DNA of 64,000 bases from Liriodendron chinense (lineage: Eukaryota; Streptophyta; Magnoliopsida; Magnoliales; Magnoliaceae): assembly GCA_003013855.2 (NCBI GenBank), contig PVNU02002353.1, positions 992,001 through 1,056,000 of the forward strand, written 5' to 3'. Shown here one piece after another: positions 36,454 through 48,894 of this stretch. Below the pieces are notes generated by a model. The model saw only the letters and a list, made by a program, of their open reading frames with translations. It did not search any database and was not told where the DNA came from. Within the stretch, counting starts at the first letter, position 1. Every line of letters begins with the position of its first letter. The position numbers were made by a program, and so were the translations under genes.

Positions 36454-36983
36454 TCTTTTTTTCTTTTTCTTTTTATTTTTATTTTTAAGAAAATTGGTGG
36501 GAGAGCCCCACCATGTTCGGGAGAGAGAAATACAAGCTCATTTGGGTGGGTCAACAAAAAGATCGGACCGCACTATCATTTACACCAAAGCTGTACAACC
36601 CAACAAGAGGTCCAACTAAACTCTATAGACAAAGCCAACCCAAACCAACTAAATTCCAACCTTGTTATATTTTCTCTCTCCTAATGGCCCCAATCCCGAC
36701 ATTGTCCAAGGTTAAGAGGCCACGAACTATGAGGAAGGTCCGATCTATTAAGAAAAATTCCATCAACATGACTGTTGCTCCCCATCTTACCATGGATATC
36801 AGCGACTCCATTCCCTTATCTAAGAATGTGGGAAACTCTTATGCTCATACCTTGGCTCAAGGCTTTAATTTCGCCAACACGGTACCAAATATTCCACGGA
36901 CCGTTAATTGGGTGGTGGTTTGAGACCACATCCGAGATGACTTTCGAGTCCGTTTCAACTTCAACATTATAGAAGCCTCTTTC
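36454..36983 (-). mobile_element. 5'-truncated LINE, RNase H end
   Basis: A minus-strand insertion flanked by a perfect 10-bp target duplication, tgcttccaca (36444-36453 and 36984-36993). The translated end matches the C-terminus of a plant L1-type ORF2 RNase H domain: VEVETDSKVISDVVSNHHP, then SHILR-stop-GNGVAD, where the conserved Glu codon has become a stop. An A-rich tail (T-rich on the plus strand, 36455-36485) marks the 3' end. The uninterrupted host sequence survives at 55170-55250. Confidence 0.85.
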
Positions 36984-36993
36984 TGCTTCCACA

Positions 36994-37240
36994 GCTGTTG
37001 CTGCCATAAAAACCACCTCTTCTATAAAAGAATTCTTTATAATGTCTGCCTCTGTAGTTTTAACCATTTTTTTATTTATCATGTGCTCATATGAGAATGA
37101 AGAACCCATAAACCCGATAAATGCCATGATTGATAGATCCTTATGTTCTTCAATTGCCGTAACAAGCTAATAAAATTGCTTTGTCAATAATATTATCATT
37201 TTCTCCATGATATATCGATCATCAAGGGTTTTATCATTCC
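36994..37240 (-). pseudogene. Exon-like relic of an unrecognised host gene, copy 1
   Basis: With the matching block at 55150-55445 it reads, on the minus strand, '(I)..GF-AATAVEVARVEVVDQIL' and ends at a good splice donor (LSLEK|gtaagt in copy 2). A further putative exon reads ERLD-stop-LVAAIEE|gtaaag in copy 2 (near 55400-55450). In copy 1 the first exon is split by the LINE at 36454-36983, with its 3' part (ATRVDVVDHILSLEK) at about 36400-36443. I cannot name the gene. Stops show that it is a relic. Confidence 0.4.
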
Positions 37241-39485
37241 GCTTTTACTGATTCACTACAACCAAACACTACAAAAAAATGGGGCAAAGGCTACGGATTA
37301 TATTCGTAGCTATACATTTATAGCTACGGATATAATCCGTAGCGGGCCCGTATCTGGTCCGTAGCTATTGGTGCTGTAGCCATAGCCTTTTAAGCTATAG
37401 CTACGGATATAGTCCGTAGCTATAGTATTTCGGCTACGGACAATGACCGTAGCTATATAAATCCGATCCGTAGCATTTTGTCTACATAATGCTACGGATT
37501 ACTTTTAAGGGCTGCGGACTATATCCGTAGCTAGTGTCTTTAATTTTTTTAAAATAACAGCGGCATATCTAGCCGTTTCTGGTACAAGCCCTGATAGAAC
37601 AATCCATCTAGAAATTCAAACAAAACTTTCGAAACCCATGAACATACAAGCTAGTACATGCCCTGATAGATCAATCCATTTAGAAATTCAAAGACAACTT
37701 TCATGACCGATGAACATACAAGCAAGACTTAGTATTGCAAATATATACAAGTTAATTCATAAATTCTAATACAAGTGAGACTTACTATTGCAGGTTAGCG
37801 ACATGAAATTTCATTGTTCTGATCGGTGACACGGTGACATTCATCCACATGCGCCAAAGTTAGCATCTTTGTGCAAAACTTGATCATTGGGTTTTAACCT
37901 CAAACCCTGAATGCAAAACTAACAAAGCTTTGATGTTTAAACACTGAAGAGATGTATGCTAACAATACTATTATAATTTGGAGACTGTAAAAGGTTCCAA
38001 ATGCATACAGACTGCATTAAGCACAACTGTATTCGTCAGAAGCAAATGCATAAAATAAAAAAACTCTTTATACAAAGGAAATAATTGGAAAGACAAAAAA
38101 GCCTCCAAGGCTTAAAAGAGTATACCTGCAAATGATAACCATACGCCAGACCTACATAGGTGCTCAAACTTCTGATCAAAAGGGCAAGTGCCTACTCATA
38201 ATATGAGATCGCCTTATTGTACATTCTGGTGGATAATCATGAATTTGATTAGTTTTTTCCTTTTCAGTTTTTGGCATTAAGGCTAATGAAATATGAATTT
38301 CATTCAAATTGCATAATTAGTCATGCTACGTGGTAGCCAATAGTTTCCTACAAAATTGAAAAAAAAAATCAAGCAAACTTCAACTCATTCTATGATAATT
38401 CAATAGCTTTAATGCAAAGCAGTAGCCACCACCGAATTTTTTAAGCTGAGAGTCCATAAAATCAAAATGGTGATTAATACTATTTGCTTACTCATTCTGT
38501 ACAAATACATTTAACTTACAATCATTTCTTCTGCTTGCTTTTGCCGCAACGTCCTTATGTTATCTCTGATATCGATATGAAGAAAAAAAAAAACCCTTTC
38601 AGAACGTCAAAATCCGTCAAGATCTTAAAACAGAAAATGGACAATAAAACCCATTCTGCTGCACTACTCCAAAGAAAAAACCCACCATTCACCCTATTTT
38701 TGTGATAGTAGATAGTCTCTATAATTTAAAATCATTAAAAAAAGGAAATAGAAAGAATTCACTCCCCAGCACAGGAGTATAGGAATTTGATTAGCGAGTA
38801 GATCAAGTCATGGTTTTGAACCTTGACGGGTGAATTTTTCTTTTCTTTAAGAAAACAGTGACCCAGCAGGTTGAGCCAGGTGAATTTTGGTGCGTGGTTC
38901 CAGTCAGACCATCCTGTCCTGTCTTGAGTTCTAAAACATTGGGAAAACAAAAGGCAGACCTAGTCCATCTATGATTATCAGAAGCACATGATACCAAGAC
39001 CTACTCCTCCACACTGCCTATAACAGTCAATAATTAGAGTGAACAATGTTGGTCCTATTTCAAGGGATAGGAATCAAGTCCCATCAAGACGTGTAGCCAA
39101 TGCATGTAAAATCAAGACCACTCATCTAGCAGGCCCCATAGTATATAGGTCACCATGCAACTAACCTTGGGAAGTCAGCTCATGTACACGTCACACATGC
39201 CAGCATCACACAGATGCAAGATCCAATCCATCAGGTAGGTCCAACCTTCTACATGTTTTCATCCAAGTTTTTCACGGCTGCTCATTTATTTTGCAAACTG
39301 TGGCCTGACTGACCAGTGGGTCAACCTTACTCTTGCACTAACACCAATATAGTGGTGCCATCGTAATAGATGGATTAGATATTGGACCTATCGTGCCATG
39401 CCAGCACATGTGTGGCATGCACATGAGCTTTTTGCACACACTTGTGGGCTTGGAAATGCTTGTAGGCGTTCGTCTAAAATTAAAT

Positions 39486-39685
39486 GAGTCCGGATCCTCC
39501 ATTGGCTCCAAACAGGAAAACCCTGTTTGGAGCCTTTTCATTGGTCCACATCCACTGCATGACGTCAATGTGATCAGGTTGCACTGAAAATGTGACATGG
39601 TTGCAGACCTATGTGATCACGGGGACCAATAAAAAGGGTCTAAACAAGGTTTTCCTATTTGGTAGCCAACAGAGGATCCAGACTC
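39486..39685. mobile_element. Mutator-type MITE, 200 bp
   Basis: Inverted termini gagtccggatcctc and gaggatccagactc. A 10-bp flanking repeat, aaaattaaat / aaaattaaaa, has one mismatch. The MITE at 58103-58289 is in the same family. It lies inside the captured block of CACTA-2. Confidence 0.75.
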
Positions 39686-39753
39686 AAAATTAAAATATGA
39701 GTTATTTGGGTTATTTTTCTTATCTTCTGTGAATTAATCTATGACAGCGAAAG

Positions 39754-39755
<2 letters not shown>

Positions 39756-39799
<44 letters not shown>
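39756..39799. repeat. (GA)n microsatellite
   Basis: A pure GA run of 44 bp inside the captured block. Confidence 0.95.
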
Positions 39800-39802
<3 letters not shown>

Positions 39803-40436
39803 AAAGGAAAGACCAGTTGATGAACATGAAAGCCAGGCAGTGATGTGAGTCCTCTTCATCAGGTAGCTGCCAGTAGATGCCCTGCCTAAAAATCAAGACA
39901 AATCCACTCAACAAATAGGCAATGATTTTAGAAACATAAGGATGGTCATTAATCCATTCATGAACTGTAGCTCAGTTGATCAGTGAGATCATATTTTTTG
40001 TCAAGAGCATCTGTTTGGTGGGAACTGTCTGTTGGCAGCTCAGATTCATGCGTGTCTAGTCAGATTTGTATAGATTTGGTGCACAATTATACGGTCAGAT
40101 TTACACACCTTGGATGCACAAGATACAGTCAGATTTGCACAGATTTGTACACCAGATTTGTACAACCGCCGATTCATGAGAAGGCTCTAATTTCAGCCCG
40201 AATGGTTTCATCCAATCCCCCTGGGAAATGTTCGAGATATTTAAAGCAAATGGATATTTAAGAAAATACAGAAACAATTCACAATCAATTCACGAGCAAT
40301 ATAATGACCTGTTTGGCGAGATAAAATACACAGCAACCATTGCACTTACACGACTGACTTGAGATAAAATAGGAGATATCAGTGCATCAACAACTATCCT
40401 GGAAATTTCAGTTTCATATTTAATGTATAAGCTTAC

Positions 40437-40501
40437 CGCGAAGAACCCTCCTGCTCCATTCCCTGCATCAACAACTATATGGAATCCATCCAATGGTTTC
40501 T
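40437..40501 (-). pseudogene. Captured exon, phosphoglucomutase/phosphomannomutase family
   Basis: A 65-bp exon bounded by an intact acceptor (tttcag|AG) and donor (GCG|gtaagc). It encodes EKPLDGFHIVVDAGNGAGGF followed by FA. The segment VVDAGNGAG followed by GFFA is characteristic of the alpha-D-phosphohexomutase family protein found in plants, in the domain that follows the active-site Ser region. Flanking intron sequence was captured too, so genomic DNA rather than cDNA was the source. A single exon cannot encode an enzyme. It could be spliced into a chimeric transposon transcript. Confidence 0.85.
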
Positions 40502-40679
40502 CTGAAAGTTGACAAGGAAGCACAATCAGCAAATCGATCATAAACTGCTTAGTATTAAAATAATAACAAAAAATAACAGCCACATCTAAAAGCTGGATGC
40601 AAAAAAAAAACAGAAAGACCATCCTCAGTTCCAATAAACAGATCTAGGCCCTTAATTTATCTACCAGAACTAACCTGCC

Positions 40680-40841
40680 TTAGGAAACGAGCGTGTCATT
40701 CAGAGAAAGTGCCGATAGTTGATCAGTTGGGGTTCAGCCACCTGCTGCTGCTGCCACCTTCGCCTTTAAAGCTTCCGGAGACGCCAATAGGTGCAGCACC
40801 TCAGTCTGGTCCATCTCCAGAAGCATGCCTGTCACCTTAGC
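40680..40841 (-). pseudogene. Captured poly(A)-binding protein MLLE (PABC) fragment
   Basis: On the minus strand it reads AKVTGMLLEMDQTEVLHLLA, then SPEALKAKVAAAAGG, a stop, and TPTDQLSALSLNDTLVS ending in TAA. It is the C-terminal MLLE domain and natural C-terminus of cytoplasmic poly(A)-binding protein. In PABPs this domain binds PAM2 peptides, and KITGMLLE is its signature (KVTGMLLE here). The internal TGA and the missing second half of the MLLE helices show that it is broken. A CTG-repeat expansion abuts its 5' end. Confidence 0.9.
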
Positions 40842-40858
40842 ATGCCTGTCACCCTAGC

Positions 40859-40927
40859 TACTGCTGCTAGCTGCTGCTGCTGCTGCTGCTGCTAGCTGCT
40901 GCTGCTGCTGCTGCTGCTAGCTGCTGC
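40859..40927. repeat. (CTG)n microsatellite with ctagctg interruptions
   Basis: Runs of ctg/gct broken by 'ctag', directly beside the PABP fragment. The preceding 'gcatgcctgtcacc' is also duplicated (40823-40856). Confidence 0.95.
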
Positions 40928-41029
40928 TGTCCATCCGTTTTGGATCATTATTTTAGGGAATGATCCAAAAAAAAAAAAAGGCAAATCCAAATCATAGGCA
41001 GCAGTGATTGAACGTCCACAATTAAGAAC

Positions 41030-41305
41030 TTCCTAGGGCCCACTGTAATTTTGTGAGATTTTGATGGGTTTAGTTTTAGTAGTGTCACTGACAATGGCGC
41101 AGGAGATGTACCTGCGATGCTTCATTCTAACCAGCTTTCCCACTACATCTCCTTGTGAGCGGATCTCAAATTCAATCCTCAATGGGACTTTGTCATCAAC
41201 ATTGTCAGATACTGCTAGGCTAGCTCCTGCACCATACAGAGGAACCTCGGTTCCTTGGAGGATCACAGACAGTCCGGTGGCTCTTTCTCGGTTGGTAGTA
41301 CTTCT
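41030..41305 (-). pseudogene. Captured LEA2 / NDR1-HIN1-like protein fragment
   Basis: The minus-strand frame reads SVILQGTEVPLYGAGASLA, VPLRIEFEIRSQGDVVGKLV, then RMKHRRYISCAIVSDTTKTK and PIKISQN. This is the C-terminal half of the LEA-2 domain of plant NHL / hydroxyproline-rich LEA proteins, with the conserved PLYG-AG, VVGKLV and K-KPIK landmarks. These are membrane-anchored stress- and defence-associated proteins. The N-terminal membrane anchor is absent and there is no proper ATG, so it is a fragment. Confidence 0.8.
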
Positions 41306-42676
41306 TCAGCTACAATGCAATGTAGATCGTATCAGTAGCGGTTCAAAAGATCGGTCAGTACCAGAACTTTTGGGTGTTCTTGGATGCATGTGGAATTGAA
41401 TTGCAATAATCAAACCAAAAAAGCTAAATTGGAGTTTTCTTAACATTCATGCAGGTCTGGGCTCCAATATGCATGTTATCCCATCCTGTCAAGATGTTGA
41501 CCATGTGCCCACATGGCCCTCGCCCAAAAATCAGGCCCACCCATTCATCAGGTGGGCTACAATACATGAAAAAAACAGATGGGTAGAAAAACTTTGGTTA
41601 ACTTATTTCATACATGCCCACATGGTGAGAATGGGTGAGCACTTCTACACAGTGGGGCCTACCTGATGGACAGCTCAGATGTTGAATCAGTTCCAGCTTG
41701 TTGACTAAGCATGCAACAAGATTGGACATTTTACCTGTTAAAAAAAGGTGGGGATTTATGTGGAAGTTCACATTCAAGTTCCTTATGTGATCATTTCTCC
41801 TCATGTTTATGGTCTATATGTATGTATCAAAGATGACTAAGCATGCTATTATACTCTATTTACATGTATGTGTTTAAATCAATGGACATTTTACCTGTTA
41901 AAAAAATGTCCGTCATAAGGCCTTCAGCAGAAAATGGAAGTGCTTGTAGCAGATCTGGTTTCTGTCAAATGCAACTCCCATGAAATGACTGGTTAGCAGA
42001 AAAACAAATCACTTCAAAATGCCAGAGGTAGGCTCCACCTAAAGCAGATTCAATACTGTACATCTCTTGTTAGTTCTCCAATTGCAATATAATGAAGTAG
42101 AAGCGCCATGCTTCAAACATTTTCCTGATTGGAGGATCCTCCAATCAGAGTTCAGTGACATAATGCATTTACGTTTGCTACTTTTTGAAATGCTACACAA
42201 AACATAACCAAATTTAATGTAAGCCTATTAAAAAAAAAACATCTAAATCAAAATTATTTTCTGCTAAATTAGGCAGTCCACCAAAACTCGCATGGTAGTG
42301 TTGCATTGACAATCTATAAAATGATTTTTTTTGTGTCTGAAAGATGCCTATAAAACTACTTTTTCCCTTGTTAGCAAAGAGATGTGAATATTCATCAATG
42401 ATTTAGATGCCCTGATGCAAACTGAACTAAGAGAAAAAGAAGGCTTCAAATTATGTTAGAAACAGAAGAGTTTTTCCTGAAGGTTGAAAAGAATGTTCTT
42501 GATTTTCACCTTCATGAAGACATCAAGGTCGGGACTGGGCTTAATTTTTTATGAATTTTCCCTTGTTGACAACTCCATCTTACATCTCTGTAAATAGTTT
42601 CAGAAACCAAAACTATTATAATTCAAATTCCACAACCTCCCACAATTCATAACTGAAACTGTTTACTTCAACATAC

Positions 42677-42833
42677 CGTAATGGGTCCCAACTCCTTGGC
42701 ATCAAGCAGAGAGCCAAAGTCTCTTTCACCGTCATTTCCCCAATATGAAGATCATGTTGACTAATATAAGCAGATGTCCTTTGAAGGACGAACTCCTCCA
42801 TCCCATGGCCATTGTAAGTTACTCTTCCAAAGC
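42677..42833 (-). pseudogene. Captured ABCG (PDR-type) transporter exon
   Basis: A 157-bp exon with acceptor (acatcag|G) and donor (TACG|gtatgt) preserved. It encodes GRVTYNGHGMEEFVLQRTSA, then YISQHDLHIGEMTVKETLA, which is the first nucleotide-binding domain of plant full-size PDR transporters between Walker A and the signature motif. A 2-bp deletion in the expected Phe codon and a TGA in place of the next Arg disable it, but the frame then continues as CQGVGTHY to the donor. It is genomic in origin, like the PGM exon. Confidence 0.9.
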
Positions 42834-45800
42834 CTGATGTTTGAGAAAAACCCAAATCAGCTTTGTATCAAATAAGATACTGTATATGTAAATCCATCAT
42901 GAAAAAAGAAGCTAGTTAGGGTAAAAGACAGGCGAAGAAGGTACACAGCTAAATATAAACAAGAGCTTTCCTTGTTGAAAAGGATAAAATGTCCAATAAT
43001 GTTTTCCATAAGGAAAATCATATATATACACACCTATACTAGTCTTTTCCTAGTTTCTAATATTTATTCCCTCCCTTTCCTTGGTAATTTTGATACAAAC
43101 AACTCTATGACATCCAGAGTTGTCATCTCCTTCCATTTCTATAATCATTAGTCTTCTAATGGGCGGCTAAGATCATCCAAAAAAAAAAAAAAAACACCAC
43201 GCCGTTGTGCTCTCTCACCTGCTCAGATAAACGTATTAAGCAAGCAACTGTCCAACCATGGACTTTGTATGAGATCGTTCGAACAGTTAAAATTATCAGA
43301 TTGATTCAGTCTTCTGTCCGTGGTCGAATCCAGAGATAACTCGTAGATTTGGATGGTTCACATCAACAAGCATGCATGAGAAAAGAAGAAAGAGTGATTA
43401 CCTTTTTTATGTAATTGATGATCCCTTCATCTTTGAGTTTCCTCCCATTGTGATTGGTCACATTATCAGTCCCGAATCACCGTACATGTTGGCTACATAT
43501 ACGGTTAGAAATGAAATGAACAGAATTTCAATTGTGTGAGGTGGATAGTAGCATTTCTGCTGTATAAATTTGGAATGGAGATGATTGTGGTCCCTCTGAA
43601 AGGCAGAAAACCATCAAACAAAATCTCTATAACTTAATGATTCAAGTAATAGAAAAATCAAAGAAAAAGAATCACATAATCCTAAAAAATTATAAAATCA
43701 TGCCAACAGTAAAAAAGGTAAGTAAAACAAAAATAGAGAAGATTCAGCTGATATTCATTGTAATTGCTAAAAAAAATTGAAAATCCATAAAAGAACATAT
43801 AGAAAACCTGCAGATTATCTAAAGCGTACGACACCAATCCCTCATTCAGGATGTCAGAAGAGGATCCAGTGGTGAAAAGCATTGGAAAATAAAGAATCAG
43901 ACTAAATCAAGAAATCCTTCTATAGTAGTGAAAAGCGTTGGCAAATCTCTAAGCAACCGGTCTATTTGCTGGTGCCAACTAGATATCAACCATCTTGTTC
44001 TGCTATATGTAATGTCTTTTCAGGTGTTAAGTTCATGCTACCAAGTTTAGAAGCAACATATAGAAATCTACAAATGATTAATCAATACCTATAGAAAAGA
44101 AAAGAAAACAAAAGAAAGAGGAATGATTTGTGCATTCTTGTCATAGTTTCTCTATAAGCATCTGCTACTCTCTGATGTGCATTTTCCACACCATGCTAAA
44201 TAGTAGTGACTCATATACTGTAACATACAATTATCTCAATGAAGACATCAAATTTTTTTACCCCAATGTGAAAGGGCATGGCCAAAAAAGAAACCAACCA
44301 CAAATGTAACCATTTGATTTGTCCGAACCTTTGACCATCTTCTTTTTAAACCATACAATTGATGGATTGGCTTCTTCAAATCATTGTTATTTACTAACTG
44401 TGCTTCATCCACAATGTGGTCCACAATTTGCACAACCCAGATTAACATACAAGTGCGCTGTGTATGAGGTTGATTACTCACCATAATTTAACATAACGTG
44501 GGAGACTCACACCACAGTCAAAACCTACAAATCACTCTGAACAATATCAATCACAAAAAACCCATCTGATGCATCATTCAGCTTTTGTATGACCAGAAAT
44601 TCAAAAGCAAATAAATAAACTAAGTGGCCACTATTTACACCCACCCTCATTGACAGACCCCATTTATTTACTTTTTGGTTATATAGTAGTACAAACTGTA
44701 CTATTATTATATGACTAGGATTAGAAAAAAGGGTGCATGTATCAATCTGGGTGGATGAAAATGTGAACAGCTAGAACATGTCCTACAATCATTTACACAG
44801 TGATAGCAGTATCTGTTCAGCACATGCTTTTTTCTTTTCTTGTTTTTCCCTTTTATGGCCCTTTTGGCATAACATCAAGAATACATACAGCTCCCATGAA
44901 TTTGTCATCTCATCATGTGGCCCAGTTGGGAAACGCATAAAAACAACTGCCATGTAAAGAGGCATGTGCAAGTCAAGCCTACAACCTCTAATAAATTATA
45001 GGATCCGGCTCCACAGCAAATGCATGTGTTATACACGTGGGACCCATCTTTCCATAGTCCACCAATCCCATGTCCAATCCGACCAGTGGCCTGTGTATAG
45101 ACGGTAAATAAGGGACCATACCCACAATTGACAGAAAATACGTGATTAGCTCAAGTGGATGGGATCTTCCAATCCCAAAGACTAGTCGAGCATCCACCAT
45201 CCACTGTGGGGCCCATAGCTAACAATAAAACACTTACATTCGAATGCCATATCTAAAATAGAGACTACCAAACCCATTCATGAAATTCCACCAATGTTCT
45301 GTACCTCCAACCATTTCTTCTGCGATTTCTCACTATGATGAGAACAAGAATATGACGACAACAACTTGAAATTATCAAGCTCAATGAAGTGGCAGCAGCA
45401 GCAGCCATAACTGCCGCAAATTGTGGAGACAGCAGCGAACAGAGGTTGCAGCAGGCTACCCTCGGCGTCAGCTTGGAAAAGGACAGTGAATATAGAAAAA
45501 AAGAAAAAGAAAAATCGCACTTGAATCAATTGGAGAAGTTGTCAACGAGTGGATAGATGTGTAGCTCGAATCCCTGTTAAATAGGATGAGAAAGCTTAGG
45601 AAATGAAATCTCATTTTCATGGGGGAAGGGGGAATTTTTCGAGGAGAGATTGGGAAAATTTGGGTGCATCGGATATTTGATTTCCCTCCATTTCCGCCCG
45701 AATCAACAATGCAAATGGCAAGAAAGAGGGTTTCTCACGCAACCCTCTTTCTTTTCATATGGTTTCAACGAATCCAAACAGGCCCTAAAACGAATTCAGA

Positions 45801-46740
45801 GCAAGAGGCACTAACAGAAACTACCTTCCAAAATCATACATGCATAAACCAACAAGGAAAATTTAAAAATAAAATAAAATAAGAAACCTTATCATGGATC
45901 GCACTGCTAGTGGAATTCCTCGACATTGCAGCCAAACGCTACAACATTCAACCCCTAATTTCAAAAAATACATGATTTTTTTTGAAAAAATGGGAGAAAA
46001 ATACTGGTGGTGAGGGTTTTGATCGTGCCAGCCCTCCAACCCTTGGAAATCTCTGAAGACTTCTTCGACGGAGCGAGAGAGAGAGGGAGAGGGAGACGGA
46101 GATGGAGACGGGGAGAGACAGAGAGAGTGGGGTCTGTTTTGGGGGCAAAAAGGGCGTGGGTTTTTTTTTGGGGGAGGAAAAATGTGATGGCGGAGGGGGG
46201 AAAAATTGGGTTTTTTTTCACAGCCCGCGCAATGGCGGAAGGCGAGTGTGGTATGAGGCTCGTGGGGCCCACTTTGATGTATGTGGTTTATCTACTCCGT
46301 CCATTCATTTTGCAAGATTGTTTTAGGGCATGATTCAAAAAATAAGGGAGATAAAAGGCCCAAGGAGACCACACCACATCTCAATGGTACACACTTTATC
46401 TTCACTGTTTCCTAAGGTGTGGTCCACCTGAGTGTTCGATCCACCTCCTTTTTGCCCTCATGCTCTAAAATGAGCTTTCAAAATGGATGGACGGCTTAGA
46501 TAAAGCACACACATTGTGTTGGGCTCTTTAAAGACCCTTGGGGCACCCTCAAAAGGCTAGCTACGGATCGTTGGAGTGGTAGCTTTTAGCGAGGGATCAA
46601 ATCCGTAGCAAAATCACTAGGGATTCTATCCGCAGCGAACAGAACCCATAATCCGTAGCCTTTGCCCATTTTTTTGGTAGTGAAAACATGAAAATAGTCC
46701 GTTTAAGCTTGATTCAAAAGAATTTGTGTGAAGTAAAGAG

Positions 46741-46842
46741 CCTGTTACCTCACTGGTTATGTCTTAGTTTGACAACCAGCAAGTCTCAGGTTCAAGACAC
46801 CATGACAGCACCGCTGGGTGCTATGGGTAGGGCCGAAGTTTG
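46741..46842 (+). mobile_element. tRNA-derived SINE
   Basis: 'gttacctcactggttatgtc', then 'tttgacaaccagcaagtctc' and 'aggttcaagacac' (B-box-like), followed by 'gcaccgctgggtgctatggg'. It is the same family as 53839-53982. It lies just right of CACTA-2. Confidence 0.7.
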
Positions 46843-47352
46843 CAGCAGATCAAATAATCCATGGCTCAAGTGGCCCACACCATAGGAAATCGTAGTCATA
46901 AATAATTTTTTATGGTATACATTTAAACCAATATTTCATGTGGCGTGGTCCACTTAAACTTTGGATTTGCCTCAATTTTGCGTCCATGCTCTAACGGTGT
47001 GGATAAGCCACATGCATCACAGTGGGCCCTACAAAAAGTTTGTACCTTCCTCAATTTTAGTGCTGTCAAAAAGTACAGTATTTGCATGGTTAGTAATAGT
47101 TACCCATTTGCTAGCTTGTATTTACACCATGTAAATGGAAATCAAACGGGCCCTTGCATTAACAAGAAAATACTTTGGATATGCATCAAAATCACCACGT
47201 GCACATGCAAAATCAATGAAGAATATTTTCTAACAAACACCAGGTGAAAGACTTAGAGAAAACCAACCTACTAGTTGAGTTACCTTGTCTCTCACACATG
47301 AGCACATGACAAAAGACAAAGAAGCAAACAAAAAATAAATTAAAATAAAATA

Positions 47353-47354
<2 letters not shown>

Positions 47355-47430
<76 letters not shown>
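47355..47430. repeat. (CT)n(CA)n compound microsatellite
   Basis: About 38 bp of ct units passing directly into about 38 bp of ca units. Confidence 0.95.
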
Positions 47431-47431
<1 letters not shown>

Positions 47432-48532
47432 AGGTCTTCCCCTAGCTTTTAAAATCAAACTCAAAATAGGAAATTATGGTAGCATCTAAGTAAAATAAAA
47501 AATAAAAATAAAAAACATGAAAAAACCCGGGATTCAAGTTATCCCTGAGCTTCTCAGGATACTCTCCTCCGCAAAATGAATAAGAAACTCGGGCCTCTAA
47601 AATGACTTGTCCCCAGCTCCATTCTGGGCTTTTCCTCTAACATTTACTTGAATTATTTCAATTCAATTAAAAGAAAGGGGACCCCACTTTATTGTGCCAT
47701 CACTTAGAACTTATCTTAATGTGGTAAATTGAGTGCTTGGGGGAGGTCTCATGTTTTAGTATAGGTTATTTTTTTCCTCTTGTTTCATACGTGTGGACAG
47801 TTTTCATATTTATTGAAGATTCATTAATTTCGAGCGATTTGACAGTAAAACACATGTAGTGAGGGATTGGACATTAGTGAGCCCTGTTCTGTTCCTGAAG
47901 GTTTCTTGGTACCATATCATCTTTCCTACCAATTAGCCACTTGTGTAGGACATCCGCGCCATAAACACAGTAGGTCCAACCCTGATGATCAACTGGCATA
48001 AAAATAAGGCTGGTGTGCTCATCATATTAGCCATACCATTGAAATTAATGGACAACAACAGTTTGCCTCAAAGACAGGCATGGTCCACTTGGTGAGTGGA
48101 TCAGACCTATTTTCGAAAAGGGTGATACTCCAGGTGTACCCTACCGCTTTTACGGTTTGGATGTCTTTGTGATGCTGTTGCGTGTAGCTGATCATCCTTC
48201 TCTTGTTTATTAGTGATCATTTTTTTTTATTAGTTTAGCTGTTCAGCTGAAACACGCCTGAAGACGTGGCTATCGCATGTCAATGTAGCACTTGTCGCAC
48301 ATAGCAGCCTTACATCACGTGGGTTGTGCCATTTCCATGACTAGGTCCAAAGATTGGCCTCTCAACTACCAGGCTAGCCACCTGTGAACCTCGATCGAGT
48401 GTGGAAGGTTGGTTTTCTTTTCAGATATGGGTGGTCCAACAGACGATGATATAGAGAGAAAAAAATTAACATGGGAAATCTAGGATCCGCCATACAATAA
48501 TTTAAAAAAATAAAAAATAGAATTTAAACATT

Positions 48533-48586
<54 letters not shown>
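48533..48586. repeat. (AT)n microsatellite
   Basis: A pure at run of about 54 bp. Confidence 0.95.
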
Positions 48587-48587
<1 letters not shown>

Positions 48588-48894
48588 AAGAGAATTTTAT
48601 GATTGTCCAGGATCTTCAGGATCTTCACCTTGTACGATTGTCTAGGCATGCCTCATCCATATATATATGAGGGCACAAAATATCAACTGTCCAGATCCCT
48701 GAACAGTCGCCCCACTCCTACGTACCGAGGAGCATCAGTGAAGAAGACCACAGACACTATATATGATGGCTGACTCTCACGAGGTATTAATTAAATGATC
48801 CTCCGCAGCAAAATATTCACTTAATACTCGGGTGTTCGATGTGAACAACTAAACCATTGTTCATCGTTCCCACTTCCATGCCACAAGGATGGTG

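Larger units (their letters stand above)
39126..43402. other. 4.3-kb block present in CACTA-2 and absent from CACTA-1
   Basis: CACTA-1 reads 'gaccactcattttttatgta' straight through at 13597-13616. In CACTA-2 the same text breaks after 'ccactcat' (39125) and resumes with 'ttttttatgtaattg' at 43403. Only a single T is shared at the junction; there is no target duplication, so it is not a simple transposon insertion. The contents, left to right, are array-like repeat DNA, a MITE, a (GA)n run, PGM/PMM, PABP, LEA2 and ABCG fragments. The block is either an acquisition in CACTA-2 or a deletion in CACTA-1. Confidence 0.92.
37267..46682. mobile_element. CACTA-2: Pack-CACTA with captured host gene pieces
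   Basis: A 9416-bp element with the same CACTACAAAAAAATGGGGCA end and its inverse, and target duplication aaa (37264-37266 and 46683-46685). The sequence tracks CACTA-1 almost base for base on both sides of one extra block, 39126-43402. No transposase is seen, so it is non-autonomous. The empty target site survives in the paralogous array segment near 55519-55531 (gattcactacaatcaaaaca). The few differences from CACTA-1 suggest recent transposition of one or both. Confidence 0.95.

Noticed and set aside
47213..47464. ORF with long Cys-Val and Arg-Glu runs
   Set aside because: A translation of the (CT)n(CA)n microsatellite.
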